Source of the DNA: Streptomyces sp. RKAG290
GTDB lineage: Bacteria > Actinomycetota > Actinomycetes > Streptomycetales > Streptomycetaceae
Length of the DNA stretch: 64,000 nucleotides
Direction: 5' to 3'
Assembly: GCF_023701695.1 (NCBI RefSeq)
Contig: NZ_JAJOZC010000001.1
Coordinates: 1 to 64,000 of the forward strand
Shown here: one piece after another, positions 1-10,636 of the stretch
Position numbering within the stretch: the stretch's first letter is position 1
Layout: each line of letters begins with the position of its first letter
Notes under the pieces: generated by a model
Database searches by the model: none
What the model was told of the DNA's origin: nothing
The model's input: the letters and a program-made list of their open reading frames with translations, nothing else
Translations under genes and position numbers: made by a program

Positions 1-60
1 AGAGATCGTACGGATTTCCTACGCGGGGGTAGGCTCCTGCGGCTCTCTTGCTATACCTTC

Positions 61-96
61 CGTCTAACAGCTTGCTAGACGTCACGTCTAACAAGC
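61..96. promoter_or_regulatory. Imperfect palindromic operator upstream of the diiron oxygenase
   Basis: Positions 61-81 form a 21-bp imperfect palindrome whose outer six bases (CGTCTA/TAGACG) match exactly. Positions 85-96 repeat the left half-site, CGTCTAACAAGC. Spacing and size resemble TetR-family operators. It lies about 110-140 bases before the start of the AurF-like gene, where a promoter would be expected. The regulator is not in this window, so the assignment is inference. Confidence 0.4.
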
Positions 97-202
97 GGGG
101 CGGCGCTCGCGGCCATCGGTCTCATCGAGTGGGCACGGGATGAGGCACCGGCCGGGCGGCGTCGGGTCGATCTCGATCTCTCTCGACAAGAGGAGCCGCA
201 GC

Positions 203-1115
203 ATGGCAAGCAGCACTGTCCGGCCGGAGGACCAGGACCGGCTCGCCGAGCAGGACGTCGCCCGACGCCTGCTCGATTCGGCCGCGAAGCTCTCGTACGA
301 CCCGGCCACCGAGGTGGACTGGGACACACCGCTCGACACGGACCACCACGGCGCGAGCCCCGAGTGGAGCACGCTCTACGGCACCGCGTACTGGCAGGAG
401 TTGACCGAGGCCCAGCGCAAGGCGCTGACGCGTCAGGAAGCCGCGTCCGTCGCCAGCACGGGCATCTGGTTCGAGATGATCCTGCAGCAGATGGTGCTGC
501 GCGACATGTACGCCAAGGACCCGACCGATCCACGGTTCCAGTGGGCGCTGACCGAGGTCGCCGACGAGTGCCGGCACTCCATCATGTTCGCCCGCGGCGC
601 CGCGAAGCTGGGCGCCCGGCCTACCGGCCGCACCGGATGGTGGTCGAACTGGGGCGGGCCTTCAAGACACTCGCCTTCGGCGAGGCGGCCTACGCCGCAA
701 TCCTCGTCGCCGAGGAGGTGCTCGACGTGATGCAGCGCGACTGGATGCGGGACGAGCGGGTCGCTCCCTTCGTCCGGACGATCAACAACATCCATGTGGT
801 GGAGGAGTCACGGCACATGAAGTTCGCCCGTGACGAGACCGCAGGCGGCTGCGGAACGCGGGCCCGCTGCGCCGGCACATCAACTCCCTCGTCGTCGCGA
901 TCGCGTCGTACTACATCGTCACCAGCATGGTGAACCGCGAGGTCTACGCGAACGCGGGTCTCGACGCCGGGCGCGCCAGGGCCGAAGCCGGGGCCAACGA
1001 GCACCACAAGTCCCTCATGAGGTCGAGCTGTTCGGGCCTGATGGAGTTCCTGTCCTCGGCACGCCTGCTCACCGGGCCGGCCCTGTTCTTCTACAAGCGC
1101 GCCTCCCTGATCTGA
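203..1115 (+). CDS. AurF-like diiron oxygenase (frame broken twice)
   Basis: Member of the p-aminobenzoate N-oxygenase AurF family (non-haem diiron oxygenases). Two iron-ligand motifs of E-x-x-R-H type are visible: DECRH near residue 120 and EESRH near residue 201. The start at ATG 203 follows an AGAGGAG ribosome site at 189-195. The reading frame slips by -1 near 617 and again near 841. Each slip is repaired by restoring one C in a C run, giving about 304 residues, a normal length for the family. The gene lies 27 bases before a ferredoxin-ferredoxin reductase gene, which would supply electrons to the diiron centre. The substrate cannot be told from sequence; AurF itself oxidises an aryl amine, but many relatives are uncharacterised. 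The frame breaks are probably sequence errors. Confidence 0.8.
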
Positions 1116-1142
1116 TCCGAGCCGACAACCCGAGCTGACGAG

Positions 1143-2784
1143 ATGACCTACGCCATCACCCAGACCTGCTGCAGCGACGCCACCTGCGTCGCCGTGTGCC
1201 CCGTCAACTGCATTCACCCGACGCCCCAGGAACGGGCCTTCGGCAGCACGGAGATGCTCTACGTCGACCCGGCGACGTGCATCGACTGCGGCGCCTGCGC
1301 GGACGCCTGCCCGGTCGACGCGGTCTTCCCGGTGGACAGCCTCTTCGGGGCGCAGAAGGAGTACGCGGCGATCAACGCCGCCTACTTCGCGACCAGGAGC
1401 CGGAGCCTGCCGCCGGGCCCAACTTCCATGCCTGGGGCGAGCCTTCGTACCCGCGCAGCCTGCCGTCCGACTTCGCACCGATCCGGGTGGCGGTGGTCGG
1501 CACCGGGCCGGCCGGGATGTACGCCGCCGAGGACCTGCTGCTGCACACCAACGCCGAGGTGACGCTGGTCGACCGGCTGCCGGTGGCCGGCGGCCTCGTC
1601 CGGTACGGCGTGGCGCCCGACCACCCCGCGACGAAGAAGGTGGGCGAGACCTTCGCACGCTTCCACTCGCACCCCGGGTACGCATGCATCTGGGTGTGGA
1701 GGTGGGCAGGGACCTCACCGCACAGGAGCTCGCCGCGCACCATGACGCGGTGATCTACGCGGTCGGCGCCTCCACCGGCCGCCGGCTCGGCATCCCGGGT
1801 GAGGACCTGACGGCCAGTACCTCGGCCACCTCGTTCGTGGCCTGGTACAACGCCCACCCGGAAGTCCCGCCGGAGACCGTGTCGCTGGACGCGGAGCGGG
1901 TGGTCGTCGCCGGCAACGGCAACGTCGCGCTGGACGTCGCGCGCATCCTCGTCACGGACCCCGCCGCGCTGGCGGGCACGGACATCGCCGACCACGCGCT
2001 CGCGGCCCTGCGGGACTCGAAGGTGCGCGAGGTCGTGCTGCTGGGACGGCGCGGCCCCGAGCACACCGCCTGCACCGCCTCCGAACTGCTCGCCCTCAAG
2101 CACCTGCCGGGCGTGGAGCTGGTCGTCGACGACCAGGATCCGAGGACGGGCGGGACGATCGACGGCGCGGCGCCGGGCGACAAGGCCGCCCTGTTCCGCG
2201 ACGTACCCGGGAGGCGGTCGACTGGTCGCTGCCCCGGACGGGGGACGACGCATCGTCTTCCGCTTCCACTCCGCGCCCGTGGCGGCGCTGGGTCCCGACC
2301 GCGTCGAAGCCCTGCGCGTGACGGGAGCCGGGGGTGAGCAGGAGATACCAGCAGGCCTCTTCCTGCGGGCGGTCGGCTACCGCGGCCTGCCGGTGCCGGG
2401 CCTGCCCTTCGACGAGGCAACCGGCACCGTTCCGCACGAGGGCGGCCGGGTGACCGGCATGGCCGGGACGTACGTCGTCGGCTGGATCAAGCGGGGACCG
2501 GCGGGCGGCATCGGAGCCAACCGCACCTGCGCCGCCGAGACGGTCGGCACGCTCCTGGAGGACGCCATCGCGGGCGTTCTGCCCTCTCCCGCGCATCCGC
2601 CAAGGCGTTCCAGCGCCTCACGCGCAGGCGCGGCGGCGACGTCGTGGACGCTCGCGGACTGGCGGCCATCGACCGGGCCGAGCTGGCCCGCGGCCGTGAA
2701 CACGGCCGTCCCCGGGTCAAGATCGCCACCGTGCCCGCACTGGTCGCGGCCTCGAAGGGCGGCCGCTGGAGGCCGTCGAGCTGA
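1143..2784 (+). CDS. Ferredoxin / ferredoxin-NADP reductase fusion, FprB-type (several frame breaks)
   Basis: The N-terminal ferredoxin domain carries two 4Fe-4S cysteine sets (CCSDATCVAVCPVNC and CIDCGACADACP, residues about 9-60). It is followed by an adrenodoxin-reductase-like flavoprotein with an FAD motif VAVVGTGPAGMYAAE (about residue 118), an NADP motif VVAGNGNVALDVA (about 255) and the C-terminal signature VGWIKRGPAGGIGANR. Mycobacterial FprB has the same architecture and transfers electrons from NADPH. The frame slips by -1 near 1388, 1674, 2206, 2243 and 2590; adding one base at each restores about 548 residues. It probably forms one transcript with the upstream diiron oxygenase as its electron donor. 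The start ATG 1143 has only a weak ribosome site. Translation ends at TGA 2782-2784. Confidence 0.75.
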
Positions 2785-2791
2785 CCGGACC

Positions 2792-2848
2792 GCCCGGAGC
2801 GGGAGCGGACCCGTGACAGCCGATGCCGGGTCTGCTCCCGCTCCGGGC
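2792..2848. terminator. Bidirectional terminator hairpin
   Basis: A GC-rich stem of about 21 bp: 2792-2812 pairs with 2828-2848, with a 15-base loop. It sits exactly between the convergent ferredoxin reductase and DoxX genes, so it can stop transcription from both sides. Confidence 0.75.
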
Positions 2849-2911
2849 GATGACAGTCGCCCGGCACCAGCCGTCGGCACCGGGACTCACCGGACCGGAC
2901 GACCGGAGCGA

Positions 2912-3438
2912 TCAGGCTTCGTCCGTCGGGTCCGCAGCCTGCCCCCTGGCCCGCTTGCCGACGACGGCGGCCGCCGCCACCGCGCTCCCCGCGAAGGCCA
3001 GAGCCACCGTCCAGGGGCGGTCGAACGCGTGACAGGTGGCGTGGTCGACGGAGTAGCGGCCTGGACCGGTCAGGCCGATCGCGGCGGCGGTGAAGCCGAG
3101 GAAGGCCGGGTACTCGTAACCGCCGCCCTGTGCGAAGAATCCGGCGGGTGCGTGGACGGCCACGGCTCCCGCCATGGCGCCGGCCGCCGCCGCGCCGGCC
3201 GCGGGGTGGCGAGGCCCAGGGCGAGCAGAACGCCACCGCCCGCCTCGCCGAGTCCGGCCGCGACCGCACTGTGCTTGGGCGGATGGAAGCCCATGGCCTC
3301 CATCGCGGCGGTGGTGCCCTCGATGCCACCGCCGCCGAACCACCCGGCCAGCTTCTGGCTGCCGTGCGCGGCCAGCACGGCGCCGGTGCCGACGCGAAGG
3401 ATCAGCAGGCCGAGGTCTCGACGGTTGACGCTGCCCAT
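2912..3438 (-). CDS. DoxX family membrane protein (one frame break)
   Basis: Small integral membrane protein of the DoxX/SURF4-like family. The N-terminus (MGSVNRRDLGLLILRVGTG, then AHGSQKLAGWFGG) carries the characteristic R-V-x-x-G and H-G-x-x-K-L segments. Four hydrophobic segments can be traced. The start ATG at 3438 follows GGAG on the minus strand. The frame slips by -1 near 3202, where a C run in CACCCCGCGG appears one base short; repaired length is 175 residues. DoxX proteins often accompany redox or thiol-stress functions, but the role of this one is unknown. It is transcribed divergently from the flavin oxidoreductase at 3673 across a 30-bp palindrome, so the two genes are likely co-regulated. 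Confidence 0.75.
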
Positions 3439-3593
3439 GAGGTCTCCGGGAGGTATCGGGGGCTTGCCACGGACGCAGGGGCCCTGGGTGCGGTACGCAA
3501 CCACTCTCCGTGCCGCCGGGCCCGGACGGGTCCCGGTGTTACGCCGTCCGGGCACTCGCGGACGGACCGTGCCCCCTGCCGCAGTGCGACCAA

Positions 3594-5688
<2,095 letters not shown>

Positions 5689-5693
5689 CCTGG

Positions 5694-5740
5694 GCGGCCC
5701 CGCGACGGCCGGGCGGAGCGGTCCCGCGTCGCGGGGCCGC
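5694..5740. terminator. Rho-independent-type hairpin after the flavin oxidoreductase
   Basis: A perfect 14-bp GC stem (5694-5707 with 5727-5740) with a 19-base loop begins six bases after the stop codon. There is no U-tract, as is usual in Streptomyces. Confidence 0.65.
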
Positions 5741-5788
5741 TCGTCGGGCCGGCCGCGGGAACATCCGGCCGTCCTTAGGATGCACCCC

Positions 5789-6339
5789 ATGTCACTCCCG
5801 CACGCGATCCTCACCGCCCTGCTCGAAAAGCCTTCGTCGGGGCTGGAGCTGACCCGCAGGTTCGACCGGTCGATCGGCTACTTCTGGTCGGCCACGCATC
5901 AGCAGATCTACCGCGAGCTGGGAAAGCTGGAGCAGGCGGGGCAGATCAGGGCACTCGTGTCGGCGCAGCCCGCCCGCGGCCGGAAGAAGGAGTACGAGGT
6001 GCTGCCCGCGGGCCGCGAGGCGCTGTCCGCCTGGGTGGCCCGGCCCGAGGACCCCAAGCAGGTCCGCGATCCGCTGCTGCTGCGGATGCGGGCGGCGGCC
6101 ATCGTCGGAGCGCCCGGTCTGGACACGGAGCTGCGGCGCCATCTGGACCTGCACCGGGCGCAGCTCGCGGAGTATCTGGCGATCGAGGAGCGGGACTTCC
6201 CGCCGGAGCGCGACGCGGCCGGGACCGGCTGCGGCATCTGGTGCTGCGTGGCGGCATCGATCTGGAGAACTTCTGGATCGGCTGGCTGACCCGCGCGCTG
6301 GCCGAGGACACCGCTCCCGCGGCCGGGCCCACTGAGTAA
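5789..6339 (+). CDS. PadR family transcriptional regulator (one frame break)
   Basis: N-terminal PadR winged helix: MSLPHAILTALLEKPSSGLE, then the conserved YFWSATHQQIYRELGKLEQ and ARGRKKEYEV wing, residues 1-75. A C-terminal VirR-like helical dimerisation region follows. ATG 5789 is chosen because AGGA at 5777-5780 is correctly spaced, whereas ATG 5780 overlaps that site. The frame slips by -1 near 6221 (CCC read as CC in GCGGCCGGG). The repaired C-terminus (GIDLENFWIGWLTRALAEDT) ends at TAA 6337-6339, giving 183 residues. It may control the upstream doxX/oxidoreductase pair, but no direct evidence links it to the palindrome at 3594. Confidence 0.8.
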
Positions 6340-6371
6340 CCGGCTGAACGGCCCCGCGTGCGCGCCACCGT

Positions 6372-6863
6372 TCAGCCCTGCGCCGGATTCCGTGTGAGCC
6401 GTGCGAGCCAGGCGTCGAGCGGCTCGGTCCGCTCCGGCAGCGGCGTGGCCGGGTCCCACCAGCGGACGGCCGCGATCTCCTCGTCGGGCCGGAAGGTGCG
6501 CAGCGCGGTGGTGCGGCCCGTGAACAGCGCGCCGTATTCCGCGCGCCGGTCGGGTCCCAGGAGGAAGGCCGCGTAACCCACGAAGGCGACGGGGTGGTCC
6601 GGCTGCTGGCCGCTCTCCTCAAGGAGTTCGCGCAGCGCCGCCTCGCGAGGCGTCTCCCCCGGTTCGATCGTCCCGCCGGGGAGCTCCCAGCTGTTGCGGT
6701 AACGGTCGAACACCAGGAGCACCTTGCCGTGGTGCCAGAGAGCCGTGAGGGACATGGGCACGGGGGCGTCGCCGGGAGGCTCACCCTCCACGCCGTGGCT
6801 GAAAGCCGCAAGGACGTTGCCGCGGTGGCCGAGGACCGGCGGCTCGGGCGGGAGTTCGGTCAC
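6372..6863 (-). CDS. Nudix hydrolase
   Basis: 163-residue protein with a complete Nudix box, GGTIEPGETPREAALRELLE followed by ESG, at about residues 66-88; this binds the divalent metal for pyrophosphate cleavage. Around it are the usual strands (KVLLVFDRYRNSWELPG before; VGYAAFLLGP and EIAAVRWWDP after). The fold suggests hydrolysis of a nucleoside-diphosphate-linked substrate; the substrate itself is unknown. The gene is convergent with the PadR gene, 32 bases apart. The start may be internal (VPMSLTALWHHG), since the first 35 residues are poorly family-like. Confidence 0.8.
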   Translation of the reverse strand: MTELPPEPPVLGHRGNVLAAFSHGVEGEPPGDAPVPMSLTALWHHGKVLLVFDRYRNSWELPGGTIEPGETPREAALRELLEESGQQPDHPVAFVGYAAFLLGPDRRAEYGALFTGRTTALRTFRPDEEIAAVRWWDPATPLPERTEPLDAWLARLTRNPAQG

Positions 6864-7034
6864 CGGACCGTTCTTCCCCGCCCGGCCCAGGAGAATGCCG
6901 GCGGTTGTCCGGCGTCACCGCGCGGCGGCCCGCAACCACCGGCGCAGCGGGGCTACGGGACGGGCCTCAGGAGCGGCCGGCCCTGATCCTCCGGAAGTGC
7001 CCGGGTTCATGGTGCAGCGCCCGCGGACTCCGGA

Positions 7035-7920
7035 TCACGACCCGGGAGGGGTGACGGGAGCGGGCACGGCCACGACCGCCTCGGGTGCGGGCGCAGTCCC
7101 GCCCTGCGCGCGGCTCAGCAGGAGTACTCCGCGTACCGCCGCTGCCGTGCCCAGCAGCGCCGGGATCAGACTGATCGTGCCGCCCTGCAGGCGCTCGCCC
7201 AGCAGGGCGAGGCCGATGACTGCCGCGGCAACCGGGTTGGCGAGGGTGACGACGGCGAGGGGTGCGCCGAGGCCGCCGCGGTAGGCGGTCTGGGAGAGCA
7301 GCAGTCCGCCCATCGCGAAGGCCGAGACGAGCAGCGCGACGACCACCAGGCGCCAGCTGAACAGCGGGCCGTGGTGTGGTCGGTGACGGCGACGGTCAGC
7401 GTCTGGGTGAGCGCGGAGGCGACACCGGAGGTGATGCCGGAGGCCGCGGCGTGCCGCAGCCCCGGGCGGGCCCCGGGCGGCTGAGGCCGGCGACGACGGC
7501 CATCGTCCCGGCGCCGACGGCCAGCGCCTCGACCAGGCTCAGCGTCTCGTGCGGAGCGGACCCGCCGGCGGTCAGCAGCAGGGCTCCGAGGCCGAGCAGG
7601 GTGAGCAGGGTGCCGCGCCACTCGGTCGTGGAGACGCGGCGTCCGGCCGCGCGGGCGCCCAGCGGGACGGCGGCGACCAGAGTGAGGGCGCCCAGCGGCT
7701 GGACGAGCGTGAGCGGCCCGTACTTCAGCGCGGCGACGTGCAGCAGCGCGCCGCCGGCGTTCAGCCCGACGGCCGACCACCATGCCCCGCGCGCGAGCAT
7801 CCGGAGCGTCCCGGTGCCGGGTTCGGTGCGCCCGGCGAGCCGTGCCTGAGCCACCGCGGCCGACGCGTACGCGGCGGCGGAGACCAGGGACAGCGCGACG
7901 GCGATCAGGGTGGCGTTCAT
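7035..7920 (-). CDS. DMT/EamA-type multidrug-metabolite transporter (two frame breaks)
   Basis: Integral membrane protein of the drug/metabolite transporter superfamily, about 295 residues after repair, with roughly ten hydrophobic helices in two halves. The first half is visible in LIAVALSLVSAAAYASAA and VLGLGALLL-like segments; the second in VALLVSAFAMGGLLLSQTAY and TLANPVAAAVIGLALLGERL, the latter with the typical N-P-x6-G helix. The frame slips by -1 near 7465 and 7372. The start ATG (7918-7920) overlaps the stop of the upstream PAP2 gene (ATGA), implying translational coupling. Export of a small organic molecule or lipid precursor is possible; the substrate is unknown. Both genes face the TetR gene across the operator cluster at 8810-8882. 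Confidence 0.75.
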
Positions 7921-8756
7921 CGTCCGGCCCCGGACGACGCGTAGGACGGGGAGCGGCCGTCGGCACGGGCGGCGGTGGCGTACGGGCGGGTGGGCGCGGC
8001 CGGCCAGGGGATGTGCACCCCGACGGGGTCCGTGCGCGGCAGCCGCAGGGCCGCGAGCGCCACCGAGAGCAGCGCCGCGACCACGATCGAGTCGAGCCAG
8101 TAGTGGTTGGCGGTGCCGACTATGACGAACAGGGTGACCGCCGGGTGCAGCAGCCACAGCCAGCGCCACCGGGAGCGGGTCGCGACGACCAGGCCGACAC
8201 CCACCATGAGCGCCCAGCCGAAGTGCAGCGAGGGCATCGCCGCGAACTGGTTCGCCATCGAGTCGGTGGCGGGCGTCGATCCGTACACCGTCGGCCCGTA
8301 CACCTGCCCGGTGTCGATCAGCCCGGTGGCGGCGAGCAGCCGTGGCGGGGCGAGCGGGAAGAGCAGGTGCAGGGCCAGTGCGGCGCCGGTGAGCACGGCG
8401 AGGACGCGCCGCGACCAGAGGTAGTGGCGGGGGCGGCGCCAGTACAGCCAGCCGAGGAAGAGCAGGGTGGCCGGGAAGTGCACGGTGGCGTAGTAGGTGT
8501 TCGCCAGGTGGATCAGCGTCTCGTCGTGGAGCAGCAGGCCCTGTACGGCGCCCTCGCCGGGCAGGTGCACGGCCCGTTCGAGGTCCCACACACGTCCTGC
8601 GTTGTGGAACGCCTCATCGACGTGACCGTTGGCCGCCTGGCGGCCGAACTTGTAGATCACGAAGAGTCCTGCGACGAGAAGCAGCTCGCGGACGAGGGGC
8701 GGTCGGGCAGAAGTGTCCGGCTCCCGGTCCGCAGGCTTGCTACCGGTGTGCATCAC
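7917..8756 (-). CDS. PAP2-superfamily membrane phosphatase
   Basis: 279-residue multi-spanning protein of the PAP2 (inositolphosphotransferase/Aur1-like) type. The phosphatase motifs are visible: AAMPSLHFGW (about residues 165-174; catalytic His) and GTANHYWLDSI (about 213-223; second His and Asp). The N-terminal block with ANTYYATVHFP is typical of the PAP2_3 subgroup, which includes inositol-phosphorylceramide-synthase-like enzymes. It is expected to act on a lipid phosphate at the membrane. A GTG start at 8756 is preferred over the adjacent ATG 8753, because AAGGGG on the minus strand is better spaced to it. It forms an ATGA-overlapping operon with the downstream DMT transporter. Confidence 0.85.
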   Translation of the reverse strand: MMHTGSKPADREPDTSARPPLVRELLLVAGLFVIYKFGRQAANGHVDEAFHNAGRVWDLERAVHLPGEGAVQGLLLHDETLIHLANTYYATVHFPATLLFLGWLYWRRPRHYLWSRRVLAVLTGAALALHLLFPLAPPRLLAATGLIDTGQVYGPTVYGSTPATDSMANQFAAMPSLHFGWALMVGVGLVVATRSRWRWLWLLHPAVTLFVIVGTANHYWLDSIVVAALLSVALAALRLPRTDPVGVHIPWPAAPTRPYATAARADGRSPSYASSGAGR

Positions 8757-8809
8757 CCGGTGCCCCTTACTGACGAAGCGCTGTTACGGCGGCATGGAAC
8801 GGTCCATGC

Positions 8810-8882
8810 CGTATCGATACGCCAGTGTACCGATACGCGAACGTATCGGAACACTCGCGTATCGGTACACTGGCGTATCGAT
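8810..8882. promoter_or_regulatory. Composite operator: 27-bp inverted repeat with nested palindromes
   Basis: Exact 27-base arms at 8813-8839 and 8856-8882 are reverse complements separated by 16 bases. Nested inside are the palindrome CGTATCGATACG (8810-8821) and CCGATACGCGAACGTATCGG (8830-8849, 8-bp arms). CGTATCG or its complement occurs at least five times. A partial third copy of the arm, CGTATCGGAACACT, fills the loop. The array occupies the whole promoter region between the divergent TetR gene (8918) and PAP2 gene (8756), so it is best read as a multi-site TetR operator; it could also fold as a long hairpin. Confidence 0.8.
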
Positions 8883-8917
8883 GGACCTCGTCGCAGAGTC
8901 GCAGAGAGGGAAAGCGC

Positions 8918-9547
8918 ATGTCGTCGCAGGAAACCGAGCAGGAGGCGGCCCCCACGCCGCGCCGCTCGAAGATCACGCCGGAGCGGGCCCAGGAGCTCTA
9001 CACGGCCGTGCTCGACATGCTCAGAGAGAACGGCTACGAGTCGCTGACCATGGAGGGCGTCGCCTCCCGGTCCCGCTGCGGCAAATCCACCCTGTACCGC
9101 CAGTGGGGATCCAAGCCGGAGCTGGTGGTCGCGGCCCTGCACGGCACCCGGCGGGGCCTGCTGCCGCGGATCGACACGGGCACACTCGCGGGAGACCTGC
9201 GCGAGGCGGCGCGGGTCATCGGCGTGGGTTCCGGCCGCGACACCTCACTGATGCTGGCCCTGAGTCATGCCGCCCTGCAGAGCCCGGAGCTCCTGTGCGC
9301 GCTGCGCGAGGCGCTGATCCTTCCGGAGATGGCGGCGATCGACGCCATGGTCAAGCGCGGCGTGGAGCGTGGCGAGGTGGCGGCGGACAACCCCGCGAGG
9401 GAGTTCGTCTCCACCCAGCTGCTCGGCGTCATGCGCGCCCGGCCGATGCTGGCGGGGACCCACGCGGATGAGACCTTTCTCATCCGCTTCGTGGAGGGCG
9501 CGGTCCTTCCCGCACTCGGCCTGGACGCGTCGGCGTCCGGGTCCTGA
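8918..9547 (+). CDS. TetR family transcriptional regulator
   Basis: 209-residue regulator. The N-terminal TetR DNA-binding domain spans about residues 18-65: ITPERAQELYTAVLDMLREN, then YESLTMEGVASRSRCGKSTL and YRQW, with the recognition helix around GKSTLYRQW. The remainder is an all-helical ligand and dimer domain close to the TetR_C_16 type. ATG 8918 has a strong purine-rich ribosome site at 8904-8913. It is divergent from the PAP2/DMT operon and sits beside the repeat array at 8810-8882, so it almost certainly represses itself and that operon. The ligand is unknown. Confidence 0.9.
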   Translation: MSSQETEQEAAPTPRRSKITPERAQELYTAVLDMLRENGYESLTMEGVASRSRCGKSTLYRQWGSKPELVVAALHGTRRGLLPRIDTGTLAGDLREAARVIGVGSGRDTSLMLALSHAALQSPELLCALREALILPEMAAIDAMVKRGVERGEVAADNPAREFVSTQLLGVMRARPMLAGTHADETFLIRFVEGAVLPALGLDASASGS

Positions 9548-9625
9548 CAGACGTGGGTCGTCGTCCGAGCGGATGACGACGGCCCGCCCGCGCCGCACCG
9601 TGGGGACGGGGGCGGCGCGCCATCC

Positions 9626-9663
9626 GGCCGGCCGGCGACTTCTCGCGAAGTCGCCGGCCGGCC
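9626..9663. terminator. Strong hairpin terminator after the TetR gene
   Basis: A perfect 17-bp stem (9626-9642 with 9647-9663) is closed by a four-base TCGC loop, 78 bases after the TetR stop codon. It separates the TetR gene from the SDR promoter region. Confidence 0.8.
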
Positions 9664-9714
9664 GCGGTTCGGGCCGGGAACGGCCGCCGCCCGTACCGGC
9701 TCGGCATCTTCACC

Positions 9715-9732
9715 ACCAAACAAACGATTGGT
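9715..9732. promoter_or_regulatory. Imperfect palindrome before the SDR gene
   Basis: ACCAA and TTGGT arms enclose ACAAACGA, in an AT-rich island (9713-9738) that contrasts with the surrounding GC-rich DNA. The layout resembles TetR-family operators. It starts 70 bases before the SDR start codon. No cognate regulator is adjacent. Confidence 0.4.
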
Positions 9733-9784
9733 AGATTGACCAGGTCCCGGCAAGCGGCGCACCCGGCACCAGCAGAGGCGGATC

Positions 9785-10583
9785 ATGGACATCGGCAACC
9801 CTGTGGACTTCTCCGGGCGGGCGGTGATCGTCACCGGCGGCACCAAGGGCATCGGCGCCGCGATCGCCCGGGCCTTCCTGTCGGCCGGCGCCCAGGTGCT
9901 CGTCTGCGGGCGCCGTGAGCCCCGGTCGCTGCCCGCGGCCGGCGGCCGCACCGCGCACTTCCGGGCCACCGACATCCGGGACCCGGCGGCGGCGGCCGCG
10001 CTGGTGGAGACCGCGGTGGCGCGCTACGGGCGGCTGGACGTACTGGTCAACAACGCGGGCGGCTCCCCGACGCCGAGGCCGCGACCGTGTCACCGCGGTT
10101 CGTCGAGAAGGTCGTCGCGCTGAACCTGCTCGCCCCGTTCCATACGGCGCAGGCGGCGAACCGGGTGATGCAGAGCCAGGACACCGGCGGCTCGGTCATC
10201 AATATCGGCAGCGTCAGCGCACACGCGCCGCAGCCCGGCACGGCCGCCTACACCGCGGCCAAGGCCGGACTGCTGGGGCTCACCCGGGCGCTGGCCCTCG
10301 AATGGGCGCCGAGGGTGCGCGTCAACCACATCACGGCCGGGCCGATCCGCACCGGGACCGCGGCAGCGGTGTACGGCCCGGACGAGGGCGCGGCGGTGGC
10401 GGGCGTGATCCCGATGCGGCGGATGGCCGTGCCGGACGACGTGGCACGCGCCTGCCTGTACCTGGCGGGCGGGCTGGCCCACTACATCAACGGCGCCGAT
10501 CTGGCGGTGCACGGCGGGGGCGAGTTCCCGCCAGGTTCCTGGCCCGTGAGAGGGAGGCGAGAGCCCCCTTCTCGTCCCCTTGA
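9785..10583 (+). CDS. Short-chain dehydrogenase/reductase (two frame breaks)
   Basis: Classical SDR. The cofactor motif TGGTKGIG sits at about residues 18-25, NNAG (LDVLVNNAGG) at about 92, catalytic Ser in INIGSVSAH, and Y-x-x-x-K in AAYTAAKAG at about 157-161. The C-terminus has HYINGADLAVHGGGEFPP. The frame slips by -1 near 10077 and near 10537. Repaired, the protein is 266 residues and ends at TGA 10581-10583, which fits the family. Without the second repair it would run 95 bases into the next gene. Start ATG 9785. The expected reaction is NAD(P)-dependent alcohol/ketone interconversion; the substrate is unknown. Confidence 0.8.
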
Positions 10584-10636
10584 CGATATGCGGCTGCCCC
10601 ATTATCGTCGTGATGACGAGAACGAGGGGTCCCATC

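Noticed and set aside
203..2784. Programmed frameshifting or true pseudogenes as explanation for the frame breaks
   Set aside because: All breaks are -1, in C/G runs, in many unrelated genes and without accumulated stops, which fits base-dropping error far better.
9626..9663. Hairpin after TetR as a second operator
   Set aside because: Its GC-only 17-bp stem with a four-base loop after a stop codon fits a terminator, and it shares no motif with the operator at 8810-8882.
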